Shown: piece after piece, positions 23,890 through 32,898 of the stretch
How the letters are laid out: every line of letters begins with the position of its first letter
How positions within the stretch are numbered: the stretch's first letter is position 1
Assembly (NCBI GenBank): GCA_011089965.1
Contig: JAANAU010000003.1
Coordinates: 94,434-158,433 of the forward strand
Reading direction: 5' to 3'
Length of the DNA: 64,000 nt
Source of the DNA: Magnetococcales bacterium
Lineage (GTDB): Bacteria; Pseudomonadota; Magnetococcia; Magnetococcales; Magnetaquicoccaceae
Program-made: the position numbers and the translations under genes
The notes under the pieces: model-generated
The model's database searches: none
Seen by the model: only the letters and a program-made list of their open reading frames with translations
Told to the model about the DNA's origin: nothing

Positions 23890-26597
23890 ACGCTGCCATG
23901 CTCCATACCCGGATTGACCTGTTGTTCAAGATGATGATCGGCCTGTTCGGGCTGATTGCCGGTGGATTGATGATCCTGTTGTGGCAACTGGAAATCCATG
24001 GCGAATGGGATCCATGGTTTTTCTGGTCAGGCTCCATTCTGACCGGATTGATTGGACTCTGCTTGGTGCTGTTGTCCATATTCCGGGCACAGGAAGAGCG
24101 GGTGCGGCTGAGACTGGAAAGGGAACGGGAACGTTTTGAACATGATCTGGTCACTGCGCATGCGGCACTCATGGATCGCGAGACCCGGTTGCGGATGAGT
24201 CTGGAACATGCACTGGATGGGATCATCACCATTGATGCCCATGGGGTGATCGAGGATGTCAATCCGGCTGCGGAACAGATGTTCGGCTATTCCCGACAAC
24301 AGTTGATCGGTCGGGATGTGGCCGAAATCATCATTCCCGAGCCATTCCGGAGCGCCCATCGCGCTGCACTGCAACGCCATGCCCGGTTCAGCGGCGATAT
24401 TCAACAGATCAAAAGAAAGGTCGAGCTTCCTGGTTTGTGTGCCGATGGTTCCACCATCGATCTGGAGTTGGGGTTGAGTGCCATCTCGCTGGGTGGCACG
24501 GTGCATTATACGGCCATATTGCACGATATCACTCAGCGCAAACAGTTGTTGGAGACGTTGAAAAAGGCTCTGGAAGTGGCCGAATCGGTCCATCGCATGA
24601 AAAGCGAATTTCTGGCCAACATGAGCCATGAAATCCGTACCCCCATGAATACCATCATCGGCATGACCGATCTGTTGCTGCACACCCGGTTGGAACCGGC
24701 AGAGCAGCGGCGCGATCTGGAGATCATTCAACATTCGGCAGATGCGTTGTTGGAGTTGATCAACGGCATTCTGGATCTCTCCAAGATCGATGCCGGCATG
24801 ATCGCTTTGGAACGGGTCACCTTTGATCTGTCCGGTCAGTTGGAAAGCGCCTGCGAAACCCAGGCGGTGCGGGCACATCGCAAAAATCTGGAGCTGTATT
24901 GCTGGATTGACCCGGATGTCCCGCCAACTTTGATTGGCGATCCCTTGAGATTGCGTCAGATCGTGATTCACTTGATCAGCAATGCCATCAAGTTTACCGA
25001 TGAGGGCGAAGTGGTGTTGCGGGTCCAGAAAGTCAGACCATCCATGGCAGTTCATGAGGAGGTCAGCGATTCGGAGGAAAGTGCCACACTGCGTTTTTCC
25101 GTGACCGATACCGGCATCGGGATTCCCCAGGACAAGCAGGCGTTCATCTTTGAGCGTTTCACCCAATTGGATGGGTCATCCACCCGGCGCCAGGGAGGAA
25201 CCGGAATGGGACTGGCCATTTGTCAACATCTGGTTCACTTGATGGCGGGTGAGATCGGATTGCGCAGCGCGGTCGGGCAGGGGAGTGAGTTTCATTTCAC
25301 GGCCCGTTTTGGAGTGACGCAACGGTTTGTTCCGGGTCGGAGTGGACAAGAGGCTGATGAACGGCGTGCCGTGCAGGAGGCACGCACTGCCCCTTTGACG
25401 GGGGTGCGGATTCTGGTGGTGGATGCCAATATTGCCGGACATCAGATCGTCGCGGCAATCCTGCGTGCTGCTGGTGCCCAGGTGACAGCGGCTCATGACC
25501 ACGCCACCATGCGCGCGCAGTTGGGTCGGGAGCGCAGCCATTCCCAGCTGTTTGATGTGGTGGTCCTGGATTACGGGATGCTCCAGACCGAATGCATCAA
25601 TCTGGTGGAGTTGGATCACTACTGTGCCACGGGTGGACGGGTGCTGACTCTGGTGCCAACCAACCTGTCGGATGGGGATTTGGCTTTTCTGGACTGGTTG
25701 CGAGGTGCCCATTCGGTGCGCAAGCCGGTCTGGAAGTTTCGGCTGCTCAAGGCCGTGAAGATGACCCTGGGGCAGGAGGTCGGTTCAGCGTCGAGTCTGT
25801 CGGTTCCGGTGACCGATGCCAACGCACAGATGTCGTTGGAAATTCTGCTGGTGGAAGACCAGGAGGAGAGCCGCAAGATCGCTGCCTTGATTCTGGAACA
25901 GGCAGGTCACAGTGTCACGGCGGTGGTCAATGCAGAGGAGGCCATGGAGCGTTTGCGCGGACAGGGACGCGGAAATGGCGTGGACATGGTTCTGATCGAC
26001 CTGCAATTGGCAGAAATCGGCGGCATCGAATTGGCGCGTCGCATTCGTGCGGACAAGACCGGAGAGGGGATGAATCCTCAGGTGCCGTTGATCGCGGTCA
26101 CGGCTGTTCCTTCCCATGCCGAGGAGATGGCGTGTCAGGAGGCCGGAATGGATGGTTATCTGAAAAAACCGTATCGCGCATGTGATCTGTTGGCGACCAT
26201 ATCAAAGGTAATCAAAAGGCGTCAAATTTTTAAAGGTCGCCCAGGATCGCGCGGTGTCAGTACCGTTTTGAAATCTGTAGAGTTGGAGGTCGCGGTCTTC
26301 GAAGAGAAAAGTCGGTTTTTTTTGGAACGGGCACCGGGGCAGTTGGCCCAGTTGCGTCGGGCGGTGTCGGACCGGAAAGCTCAGGATGCCAGTCGGCCTG
26401 TGCAGTGGTTGAGTGATGCCGCACGTGAGGTGGGAGCCTGGAAGGTCTCGATTCAGGGCATGCGGTTGCGTGGTGCGCTGGAGCAGAACCGTTGGGAGGA
26501 GGCGGTGGAATCTTTGCAACGGTTGGAAGGGGTGTGTCAGGAGGCTGTGGAGGCGTTGCAGGCGCAAATGAGTGTTCATCTGGCAGCAATGAATTGA
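23886..26597 (+). CDS. Hybrid sensor histidine kinase (PAS-HisKA-HATPase-REC-REC-Hpt-like)
   Basis: A 903-residue membrane kinase. Two TM helices (about 12-33 and 47-66) with a short loop, a coiled coil, a PAS domain (about 100-225; HALDGIITIDAHGVIEDVNP) and a HisKA domain with phosphoacceptor His248 (NMSHEIRTPMN) follow. The HATPase has FSVTDTGIGIPQDK and GGTGMGLAICQHL. A first receiver has Asp562 (VVLDYGM) and a second Asp705 (LIDLQLAEIGG, with LKKPY). The C-terminal 100 residues resemble an Hpt domain, but the usual His is replaced by Gln near residue 840 (VQWLSDAAREVG). It starts in an ATGA overlap with mobA. No response regulator is adjacent. Confidence 0.9.
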   Translation: MNAAMLHTRIDLLFKMMIGLFGLIAGGLMILLWQLEIHGEWDPWFFWSGSILTGLIGLCLVLLSIFRAQEERVRLRLERERERFEHDLVTAHAALMDRETRLRMSLEHALDGIITIDAHGVIEDVNPAAEQMFGYSRQQLIGRDVAEIIIPEPFRSAHRAALQRHARFSGDIQQIKRKVELPGLCADGSTIDLELGLSAISLGGTVHYTAILHDITQRKQLLETLKKALEVAESVHRMKSEFLANMSHEIRTPMNTIIGMTDLLLHTRLEPAEQRRDLEIIQHSADALLELINGILDLSKIDAGMIALERVTFDLSGQLESACETQAVRAHRKNLELYCWIDPDVPPTLIGDPLRLRQIVIHLISNAIKFTDEGEVVLRVQKVRPSMAVHEEVSDSEESATLRFSVTDTGIGIPQDKQAFIFERFTQLDGSSTRRQGGTGMGLAICQHLVHLMAGEIGLRSAVGQGSEFHFTARFGVTQRFVPGRSGQEADERRAVQEARTAPLTGVRILVVDANIAGHQIVAAILRAAGAQVTAAHDHATMRAQLGRERSHSQLFDVVVLDYGMLQTECINLVELDHYCATGGRVLTLVPTNLSDGDLAFLDWLRGAHSVRKPVWKFRLLKAVKMTLGQEVGSASSLSVPVTDANAQMSLEILLVEDQEESRKIAALILEQAGHSVTAVVNAEEAMERLRGQGRGNGVDMVLIDLQLAEIGGIELARRIRADKTGEGMNPQVPLIAVTAVPSHAEEMACQEAGMDGYLKKPYRACDLLATISKVIKRRQIFKGRPGSRGVSTVLKSVELEVAVFEEKSRFFLERAPGQLAQLRRAVSDRKAQDASRPVQWLSDAAREVGAWKVSIQGMRLRGALEQNRWEEAVESLQRLEGVCQEAVEALQAQMSVHLAAMN

Positions 26598-26689
26598 ATG
26601 CGCACTGGCTTTTTGGCGTCTGGTGTGTCAAATTGGTGGGATTGGTGTTGCGTGGGCTGTGTATCCAATAGAGGGGCAGGGGAGTGGTT

Positions 26690-27064
26690 ATGGAGCGCGT
26701 TGTTCAGGCTGAGACCCAGGATATGGAGGAGGAAGAGTTTGACGAGGTTGATCATGACCGTGCCTCGATGGATCGCTTGTCGGTTCTGGAAGAGGAGGTC
26801 AGGTTGTTGAAGGCCGCGTTGTACACTCTGCCTGCTGCCTTGGAAAAGGAGAAAATGGAGATCCGTAAAAGCCTGGAAGAGTTCAAGGCTGCCCAGAAAC
26901 GGATCTCGGAGCTGGCTGCCACGACCGTACAATCCAGTCAGAAGGTGGACAGCCTGGGCCGACAGGTGGAAGTGGTCAAGAAGGATACAAGTTCCTGGTT
27001 GGTGATCAGCATCGTCTGTTTTGCCATATTTTTTATCATATCGTTGTTTATCCGGGTAGGTTGA
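26690..27064 (+). CDS. Small coiled-coil protein with C-terminal membrane anchor
   Basis: A 124-residue acidic protein: a Glu/Asp-rich N-terminus (MEEEEFDEVDHDRAS), a coiled coil (about 28-95) and a C-terminal transmembrane helix (WLVISIVCFAIFFIISLFI), so probably tail-anchored with the coil in the cytoplasm. The ATG at 26690 follows GGGGAG. It lies between the histidine kinase and a small basic protein whose ATG starts one base after its stop, so they are probably cotranscribed. Family and function not recognised. Confidence 0.7.
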   Translation: MERVVQAETQDMEEEEFDEVDHDRASMDRLSVLEEEVRLLKAALYTLPAALEKEKMEIRKSLEEFKAAQKRISELAATTVQSSQKVDSLGRQVEVVKKDTSSWLVISIVCFAIFFIISLFIRVG

Positions 27065-27065
27065 G

Positions 27066-27428
27066 ATGGGTAAAGTCTCTCCAAAAGCGTCCAAGGAAAC
27101 GGGTGATCATCTGGATCATCAACTGGAAGAAGAGATCGGCGTGGAGGTGAAGAATCTGTTGCGCGCCGAAATGAACGGGTCGGTTGCGACCATGGAGCGG
27201 GATTGGAGCGCCGAGGAGCGGCAGATGTTTTCCGATGCCTATCTCGGTTCAGCGGTTGAGCTGATGATTCCCTGCGTGGCCCAGGAGCGTCGTTTGATGG
27301 CCTGGCAGGAGCCACCCCGCAAAAGTGGTGCCGCTGCTGTCAAACAAAAGAAGAAATCCGCATCCAAGGCAAAGAAAGGCACGATTCACACCAGGAAGTC
27401 TGCCCGGAAGCGGAGCAAGAAGCGGTGA
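27066..27428 (+). CDS. Small protein with Lys/Arg-rich tail, unknown function
   Basis: A 120-residue protein: residues 15-80 are helical and acidic to neutral (EEEIGVEVKNLLRAEM; SDAYLGSAVELMIP), and the last 35 residues are very basic (QKKKSASKAKKGTIH, then [10 protein letters not shown]), resembling a nucleic-acid-binding tail. Not recognised. Its stop TGA (27426-27428) overlaps a GTG (27425) that is a copy of the endonuclease IV start, as GTGA. This shows that the ancestral order was this gene directly coupled to nfo, before the Rpn gene was inserted. Confidence 0.7.
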   Translation: MGKVSPKASKETGDHLDHQLEEEIGVEVKNLLRAEMNGSVATMERDWSAEERQMFSDAYLGSAVELMIPCVAQERRLMAWQEPPRKSGAAAVKQKKKSASKAKKGTIHTRKSARKRSKKR

Positions 27429-27457
27429 AACGGGTTGGAGCGCATGTCAGCATTGCC
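27396..27457 (+). repeat. 62-bp direct repeat, left copy (insertion-site duplication)
   Basis: Identical over 62 bases to 28491-28552. It covers the last 10 codons and stop of the upstream small gene plus the first 11 codons of endonuclease IV. The unit between the copies is 1033 bp and holds only the Rpn gene. The copy continues as a 16-codon frame from GTG at 27425 to TGA at 27473-27475. Confidence 0.95.
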
Positions 27458-27474
27458 ACCAGGAACGTTATTTG

Positions 27475-28470
27475 ATGGCCGTCCATACCCATGCATCCGA
27501 TTCCCTCTACCATCGCTTCTTCGCCCACCCGGAGATGGTGATCGACCTGTTGCGTGGTTTCTTGGATCCAGACCTGCTGGCCGAACTTGATCTGGAAAAT
27601 CTGCGGCGTCACAATACCAAATTCACCGCCAGGAGAGGAGATCGGCGACGCAGCGATGTCGTGTGGGAGATCCCCACCCGGCATGGCAGCAGCATCTTCA
27701 TCCTGCTCATTCTGGAGTTCCAGTCCGAAACCGATGAATGGATGGCCTTGCGCGTTGATGTTTACACGGGTTTGCTTTATCAGCAACTCGTGAGCGAACG
27801 AAAACTAAAAGCATCTTATGGGTTGCCACCTGTACTTCCCATTGTTTTGTATAACGGCGAGCCGCGATGGAATGCCTCCTTCAGTTTGCGTGAGTTGATC
27901 CGTCTGCCGGAAAAATCGTCCTTGTGGCGGTATCAACCGGAGATGCGCTATTATCTGATTGACGAAAGACGCCTTGCAAAAGAAATGCTGGCAGGCATGC
28001 CATTTGTGACCGCTATACTCTTCCGCATGGAACACCCGGCCACTCCGGAAGATATCGTGCGGGCAGGGCAGGATGTGGCGGCATGGTTCAGGAACCATCC
28101 GGATGGGCCACCAGTCAAACGGTTATTCGTCGAACTCATCATGGCTGGATTGGAGCGTATGAAGGTTATGCCTCTGCCTGTCATTCCAGACGATCTTCAG
28201 GAGGTGATGATCATGTTGGCATGGCACGTTGAACAGTGGGCGAAAGATTATGAGAATAAAGGAAGAGTTGCTGGGTATAATGATGGCGAACGGATCGGTG
28301 TACAGAAAGGCGAAGCAGCTCTTCTGACGCGCCTTCTCCAACGTCGTTTCGGCCCCTTGCCCGATTGGGTCCAGGAACAAATTGCCAGGGCCGATTCAAG
28401 AACATTGGAAGAGTGGAGCGTACAGATCTTTGATGGCCAGTCCCTAGAACAGGTATTTGCCACTCGGTAA
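27475..28470 (+). CDS. Rpn-family recombination-promoting nuclease (putative transposase) with DUF4351
   Basis: A 331-residue protein. The Rpn core (residues 5-250) shows [20 protein letters not shown], then RRSDVVWEI (catalytic Asp) and [10 protein letters not shown] (Glu and Gln of the PD-(D/E)XK motif), then [12 protein letters not shown] and [12 protein letters not shown]. The C-terminus is DUF4351 ([26 protein letters not shown]). Rpn proteins are DNA nucleases that raise RecA-independent recombination. The ATG at 27475 overlaps the TGA of the truncated nfo copy as TGATG, with AGGA 10 bases upstream, so it is coupled to the host operon. The gene lies between perfect 62-bp repeats and is the only gene of the insert. 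Confidence 0.9.
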   Translation: MAVHTHASDSLYHRFFAHPEMVIDLLRGFLDPDLLAELDLENLRRHNTKFTARRGDRRRSDVVWEIPTRHGSSIFILLILEFQSETDEWMALRVDVYTGLLYQQLVSERKLKASYGLPPVLPIVLYNGEPRWNASFSLRELIRLPEKSSLWRYQPEMRYYLIDERRLAKEMLAGMPFVTAILFRMEHPATPEDIVRAGQDVAAWFRNHPDGPPVKRLFVELIMAGLERMKVMPLPVIPDDLQEVMIMLAWHVEQWAKDYENKGRVAGYNDGERIGVQKGEAALLTRLLQRRFGPLPDWVQEQIARADSRTLEEWSVQIFDGQSLEQVFATR

Positions 28471-28490
28471 AGGTAATTGGAATGCCATTC

Positions 28491-28552
28491 AAGTCTGCCC
28501 GGAAGCGGAGCAAGAAGCGGTGAAACGGGTTGGAGCGCATGTCAGCATTGCC
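28491..28552 (+). repeat. 62-bp direct repeat, right copy
   Basis: Exact copy of 27396-27457, starting 20 bases after the Rpn stop. It restores the full start and leader of endonuclease IV (GTG at 28520) and carries a useless copy of the upstream gene's last codons. Confidence 0.95.
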
Positions 28553-29362
28553 GGGGGTGTGGCCCAGGCTCCGGGAAATGCCCGGGCCATTGGTGCGCGT
28601 GCCTTTGGCATGTTCACCAAGAATCAGCGTCAGTGGCGCTCGAAACCCTTGACCAGCCGGGAGATCGACGATTTTCACCAGGCCATGGAGCACGGTGGGT
28701 TTGGGGCGGATGATGTGTTGCCCCATGATGGCTATCTGATCAATTTGGGCCATCCGGAGGAGGGTGCCCGGCAGCAGTCGTTGGAGGCGTTCATCGATGA
28801 GCTGGAGCGGTGCCGATTGTTGGGGTTGAACCGGTTGAATTTTCATCCCGGGAGCCATTTGCGACAGATTGCGCCGGAGGTGTGCCTGGAGCGCATTGCC
28901 ACATCGATCAATCGCGCCCTGGAGCAGGTTCCTGGCGTGACGGCGGTGATCGAAAACACGGCTGGGCAAGGTTCCAATCTGGGTCACACCTTTGAACAGA
29001 TTGCCGATCTGATCGCACGCGTTGAGGACAAATCCCGCATCGGGGTTTGTCTGGACACCTGTCATACCTTTGTGGCCGGTTATGATCTGCGGGATCGCGC
29101 CAGTTACGACCAGACCATGGCCCTGTTTGACGCGGTGATTGGATTTCACTATCTGAAAGGGATGCACCTCAACGACTCCAAGCCTGGACTGGGTGCGCGG
29201 GTGGATCGGCATCACAGCATTGGTCAGGGTCAGCTGGGGGTTGAGCCGTTCCGTTGGATCATGAACGATTCGCGTCTGGATGGCATCCCGTTGATTCTGG
29301 AGACGATTGACGAGAGTCTGTGGCCGGAAGAGATCCGTTTGTTGTATGGGTTGATGGGGTGA
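28520..29362 (+). CDS. nfo: Endonuclease IV (AP endonuclease)
   Basis: A 280-residue TIM-barrel enzyme that cuts DNA at abasic sites and trims 3' blocking groups, using three zinc ions. Motifs: [40 protein letters not shown] (zinc His), [50 protein letters not shown] and LILETIDE. Full length for the family. The GTG at 28520 is preferred because the same GTG is coupled to the upstream gene's stop in the other repeat copy. A longer frame exists only because of the insertion. Confidence 0.94.
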   Translation: MKRVGAHVSIAGGVAQAPGNARAIGARAFGMFTKNQRQWRSKPLTSREIDDFHQAMEHGGFGADDVLPHDGYLINLGHPEEGARQQSLEAFIDELERCRLLGLNRLNFHPGSHLRQIAPEVCLERIATSINRALEQVPGVTAVIENTAGQGSNLGHTFEQIADLIARVEDKSRIGVCLDTCHTFVAGYDLRDRASYDQTMALFDAVIGFHYLKGMHLNDSKPGLGARVDRHHSIGQGQLGVEPFRWIMNDSRLDGIPLILETIDESLWPEEIRLLYGLMG

Positions 29363-29386
29363 TGCATATGCACTGAATCCAACTTG

Positions 29387-30400
29387 TTATATGCCGGAAT
29401 TCTTCTCAGGAAGACGGGCCAGGATCTCCTTCAGGGGCCAGGGAGGCGGGCCGTCCCGAAAGAGTTTCTGGTGCGGGGTGGGTACGGAGAGAAAGTGCCA
29501 ACCTGGCCACCACTCCTGGTCTGGCAGAGTTGTGGACCAGCTTTGTCCCTGTGTTCGTACTCTTTCTTGAAGTTTGCTGGAAAGGGGGCGTGTGGAGGGA
29601 CCATATAAATTGATGAAATGCGCTCCGGGTTGTTGCATCCAGGCAAAGAATTTCTCCAGTTCACCATACAAGGCGTCCAGCAGGATCACCCCTTGCAGCC
29701 TCTTTTTTTGATCCTGGTCAAAGCCTCGGTCCAGGGTGTAGGCCGCAGCCCGGTAGCCGCCGCTGTAGGCGGTCAGCCACACCGGAGCCTGCCGAAATCG
29801 GGCTGCAAAAGCGTCTCCCAGTTCTGGGCGCAAGACCTGTGCAACATCCTCCAGCATTCTGGAAAACCCTTGCGTCCGGTACAACTTGCCAGGGCTGGAG
29901 TCGGCAGCCTGCAACACCAGTTGGGGTGCCACCAGCACCAGATTGCGACCACTGCTGTTGATCTGTTGTACAAGATCCAGGTCGTGAATCAGAGTCTGAC
30001 GGATTTCTGTCTGGTGACCATGAAAGAAAACCAGAATTGCAAACGGCTGTGCGGATTGAAAAAAAGGGGGGAGATGGATCAATACCCGGTTGTCCCGGTA
30101 GTGAGGGGATTCCGGATAGCGGATGCCATCACCCGTGGTATGGAACCTTTGGCCGCTGAATGGATCGAGGTGGTCAAAAAAGGGTTGGTCCGTATCACCC
30201 ACACTCCCTTCATAGGGAAAGGGTGCCTGGGGCAGACGGGCCAGGATGGTATATCGACCGCTGGAATCATGGCGGCAGATGATCTCCAGTTCACGTTGTT
30301 GTCGATGATCCATGGCCAGATACACGGTCAGAGATGCCCCCAGGATCCAGATGGCCAGGACAATCAGGCGGGTGTGGGGCGCAGCAAAGCGAAGAAGCAT
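29387..30400 (-). CDS. Membrane-anchored alpha/beta-hydrolase-like protein
   Basis: A 337-residue protein with an N-terminal membrane segment (LIVLAIWILGASLTVYLAM) and the rest probably outside the cytoplasm. ILVFFHGHQTEIRQT fits the oxyanion strand-loop of an alpha/beta hydrolase. VWLTAYSGGYRAAAYTL would be the nucleophile elbow with Ser in AYSGG, and GVILLDALYGE a later strand. The substrate is unknown. It overlaps the end of the upstream spermidine-synthase-like gene by 37 bases, so it is the last gene of a three-gene operon. ATG at 30400 is chosen because the longer frame lies wholly inside the upstream gene. Confidence 0.7.
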   Translation of the reverse strand: MLLRFAAPHTRLIVLAIWILGASLTVYLAMDHRQQRELEIICRHDSSGRYTILARLPQAPFPYEGSVGDTDQPFFDHLDPFSGQRFHTTGDGIRYPESPHYRDNRVLIHLPPFFQSAQPFAILVFFHGHQTEIRQTLIHDLDLVQQINSSGRNLVLVAPQLVLQAADSSPGKLYRTQGFSRMLEDVAQVLRPELGDAFAARFRQAPVWLTAYSGGYRAAAYTLDRGFDQDQKKRLQGVILLDALYGELEKFFAWMQQPGAHFINLYGPSTRPLSSKLQERVRTQGQSWSTTLPDQEWWPGWHFLSVPTPHQKLFRDGPPPWPLKEILARLPEKNSGI

Positions 30401-32898
30401 GGCCAGGCCAGAAGATAGAGTCCTGCTGCCAGATAGAGGTTGGCAGAGAGTCCCACACTGACCGAAATGAGCGGAACCAGCACAGCCCCCATCACCGAAA
30501 ACATGCCATTGATCCCCCAGGCCCACAGAAAAAACCGTTCTTTTCCCAGGTTGGCCAGCCAGCTCATTCCGGTGGCAAAGGGAAATCCCATGAGAAAGGC
30601 CAAAGGAAAGAGCAGCAGAATGCAGGCCAGAGTGCGCCAGGAGAGGGTGCCGATGATCGGCAGCCACTGTTCCAGCATCGCTCCGTACAGAATCAACAGG
30701 GCGGCAATGCCCATGAAAACCCGTGGCATGACCGTGCTGGCGCGCGCCAGATAACGCGCGGAGAGCAATGAACCGAATCCGGTGCTGATGAGCATGCCGG
30801 TGATCAGCACGCTGGTTGAGATCACCGGGTTGCCCAGAGCTGTGATGAACTTGCCGATCAATGAGACCTCAACCAGGATATACCCCAATCCCAGAGCGAA
30901 GAAATAGCCGAGAATCCCCAGTTTGCCTGGTTGGGGAGCAAAGATGGTGCGCCAGCCAAAAAGAATCGGCATGGACAGCAGGAGCATCCCGGCCACAGCC
31001 GCCTGTCCCAGGGTCAACCACAGCAGAAGATAGCCCCACTCATCGGAGATCACCTCCAGTCGGTTGGCAAAGGCGGGCAAATCTTGCATCCGGATGAAAC
31101 CGGCAAAATAGGGACGATCATCGGACAACGGTGTGATGTCAAATGGATAGGCTGCAATTTCTTCCGCAGATGTGCCATGGATCATGCGATCCAGCATCAG
31201 GCGATACAACGCCGGAACCGACAGATCCGGTCCTTCTTCAACGTTGGTGGGGATGCTCTCCTCTCCCCCCAGGACGGCCTGACGGAAACCGGCCAACATG
31301 GCGGTACTGTCTCCCTGGAATCGTGCGCCGGGTCGATATACCACATCAAAGGCCATCTCCTGGGCATACTGGTCCAGCCTGGCCACCTCGTCAGGGGTGA
31401 AACCGCCTTTTTTGTAGAGAACGGTCGCTGTTGAAAGAAAGACCTGAACCACATAAAAGGAGTCCGCAGTCAGATCCCTGGCAGATGCCCGTCCGGCAGC
31501 GGCCAGGGTGGCGAACAGGCGCAGGGTGGATTTGGGTGGATCTTCTTTGTTCCATACCGTCACGGCCAGCACGCCGCCGGGTTCAAGTGCCTGCATGTAG
31601 GCCGCGATGGTCTCTTGGGTGTAGAGAAATTTCTCGGTCACGGCAAAGCCGCCGGGGCTGGACAGACCGGAAGAGTCTGCCAGACTCAGATCGATCACCC
31701 CAAACCGTTGCTCGCTGCTGCGGATGAACAGATGGCCATCCATGGGCACCAGTTTGACCGCCGGATTGGCGAGCAGATCGCCGCTGAACTCCTGGATCGC
31801 CGGGTTGGTCAGGGCGGTGGGGATCATGGGGTTGCCTTCGGCCACCGTGATCTGACGGGCATCGTTGGCCAATGCCACACGGGTGGAGATGCCGCCGCCG
31901 AACTGGACCACAAAGACATTCTCGGGTTGTGGTTTGATCAGGTAGGGCATGGACATCGGCAGAAAGCGGTAGTAGTCCTTTTGGCCCGGGGGCAGGGCTT
32001 TCATGATGCCAACCGGGCCATCGCTGTCGATGTACATACCCAGATAGTTGTTTTTCGGCAACTCTTCCATGGAGAGTGCGGCCATGTCGCTTAAGCCGGG
32101 GGCAAAATGGAGATAGGAGCTGGCATAGATCTCCAGCAGTCCATGCGCGCCGGCATCTTGATACATGCGTTTGGCATCGGGGAATTTGGCAGCATAGCTC
32201 ACCCCTTTATAGGCCGAGACCTGAATCTGGGGGAGGGTTGCAAGCATGAGCAGGGAACAGCCTGCCGACACGGTGACCAGCCACGGGGAGCGGCGATCTC
32301 CCCAGGCCCGAAACCAGGCCAAGGCTCCCCCCCACCAGAACAAAAGAGGGATGAGCAACAACTGCTCAGGCGGCAACCAGAGCATGGCCTGCAAACAGAG
32401 AAGTCCGGCCACGCCCGAGCCGGTCATATCCGCAGCATAGGTGAGTTGAAAGCGGTGCCGTCCGGCCAGGAAGGCAATTCCCAACAACAGAGCTGCCAGC
32501 AGGAATGGGGCAGAGTAGGCCAGGAAATTGATGAACAGGTTGGTGAACTGGCGTTTGTCCGCCAGAAGGAAGATGGGATTGAACTGGGCATCCTGGGCAG
32601 CGACATTGCCCAACACGATCATGGGGCCCAACAACAAGAAACCGATCCGTGCCAGCCCTTCCATGTGGCGTTCAAACATCTTTTGGCTCAGACACATGAT
32701 GGTGCTGGCCAAACCAAAGCCGAACATGGCGACACTCACCACCATGGAACCGAAATGCGCCCAGCCCGAGATGGCATAGAGCCGCATGACCGTGATCTGC
32801 AATGCGATCACGGCACCGGCAATCAGGAAGACCGCCACATAGAAGGTCAGGCGACGGTCCAGGGTGGCAGCGACAGGGTGGTTGGGTTCCGGGTTCAA
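30364..32898 (-). CDS. Membrane-embedded spermidine-synthase-like protein
   Basis: An 844-residue protein with a methyltransferase-like core between two membrane blocks. Residues 15-225 hold about six or seven TM helices. The soluble part (about 230-610) resembles a spermidine/spermine synthase Rossmann fold (VFVVQFGGGISTRVALA; VTVWNKEDPPKSTLRLFA; PLSDDRPYFAGF). Residues 620-840 hold six or more further TM helices. The canonical catalytic motif is not obvious, so polyamine synthesis is doubtful. The start is TTG at 32898, overlapping the upstream stop as TTGA, with AAAGGG nearby. It is cotranscribed with the methyltransferase and the hydrolase. Confidence 0.8.
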   Translation of the reverse strand: MNPEPNHPVAATLDRRLTFYVAVFLIAGAVIALQITVMRLYAISGWAHFGSMVVSVAMFGFGLASTIMCLSQKMFERHMEGLARIGFLLLGPMIVLGNVAAQDAQFNPIFLLADKRQFTNLFINFLAYSAPFLLAALLLGIAFLAGRHRFQLTYAADMTGSGVAGLLCLQAMLWLPPEQLLLIPLLFWWGGALAWFRAWGDRRSPWLVTVSAGCSLLMLATLPQIQVSAYKGVSYAAKFPDAKRMYQDAGAHGLLEIYASSYLHFAPGLSDMAALSMEELPKNNYLGMYIDSDGPVGIMKALPPGQKDYYRFLPMSMPYLIKPQPENVFVVQFGGGISTRVALANDARQITVAEGNPMIPTALTNPAIQEFSGDLLANPAVKLVPMDGHLFIRSSEQRFGVIDLSLADSSGLSSPGGFAVTEKFLYTQETIAAYMQALEPGGVLAVTVWNKEDPPKSTLRLFATLAAAGRASARDLTADSFYVVQVFLSTATVLYKKGGFTPDEVARLDQYAQEMAFDVVYRPGARFQGDSTAMLAGFRQAVLGGEESIPTNVEEGPDLSVPALYRLMLDRMIHGTSAEEIAAYPFDITPLSDDRPYFAGFIRMQDLPAFANRLEVISDEWGYLLLWLTLGQAAVAGMLLLSMPILFGWRTIFAPQPGKLGILGYFFALGLGYILVEVSLIGKFITALGNPVISTSVLITGMLISTGFGSLLSARYLARASTVMPRVFMGIAALLILYGAMLEQWLPIIGTLSWRTLACILLLFPLAFLMGFPFATGMSWLANLGKERFFLWAWGINGMFSVMGAVLVPLISVSVGLSANLYLAAGLYLLAWPCFFALLRPTPA

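Noticed and set aside
24027..25166. 379-codon minus-strand frame opposite the histidine kinase
   Set aside because: The plus strand encodes clear PAS, HisKA and HATPase motifs; the reverse frame has none.
28457..28519. Longer start for endonuclease IV (ATG within the inserted unit)
   Set aside because: The extra codons come from the insert and the duplicated tail of the upstream gene; the ancestral GTG at 28520 is supported by the other repeat copy.
28211..29215. 334-codon minus-strand frame opposite nfo and the end of the Rpn gene
   Set aside because: It runs across the right repeat and two well-supported genes on the other strand, with no recognisable motif.
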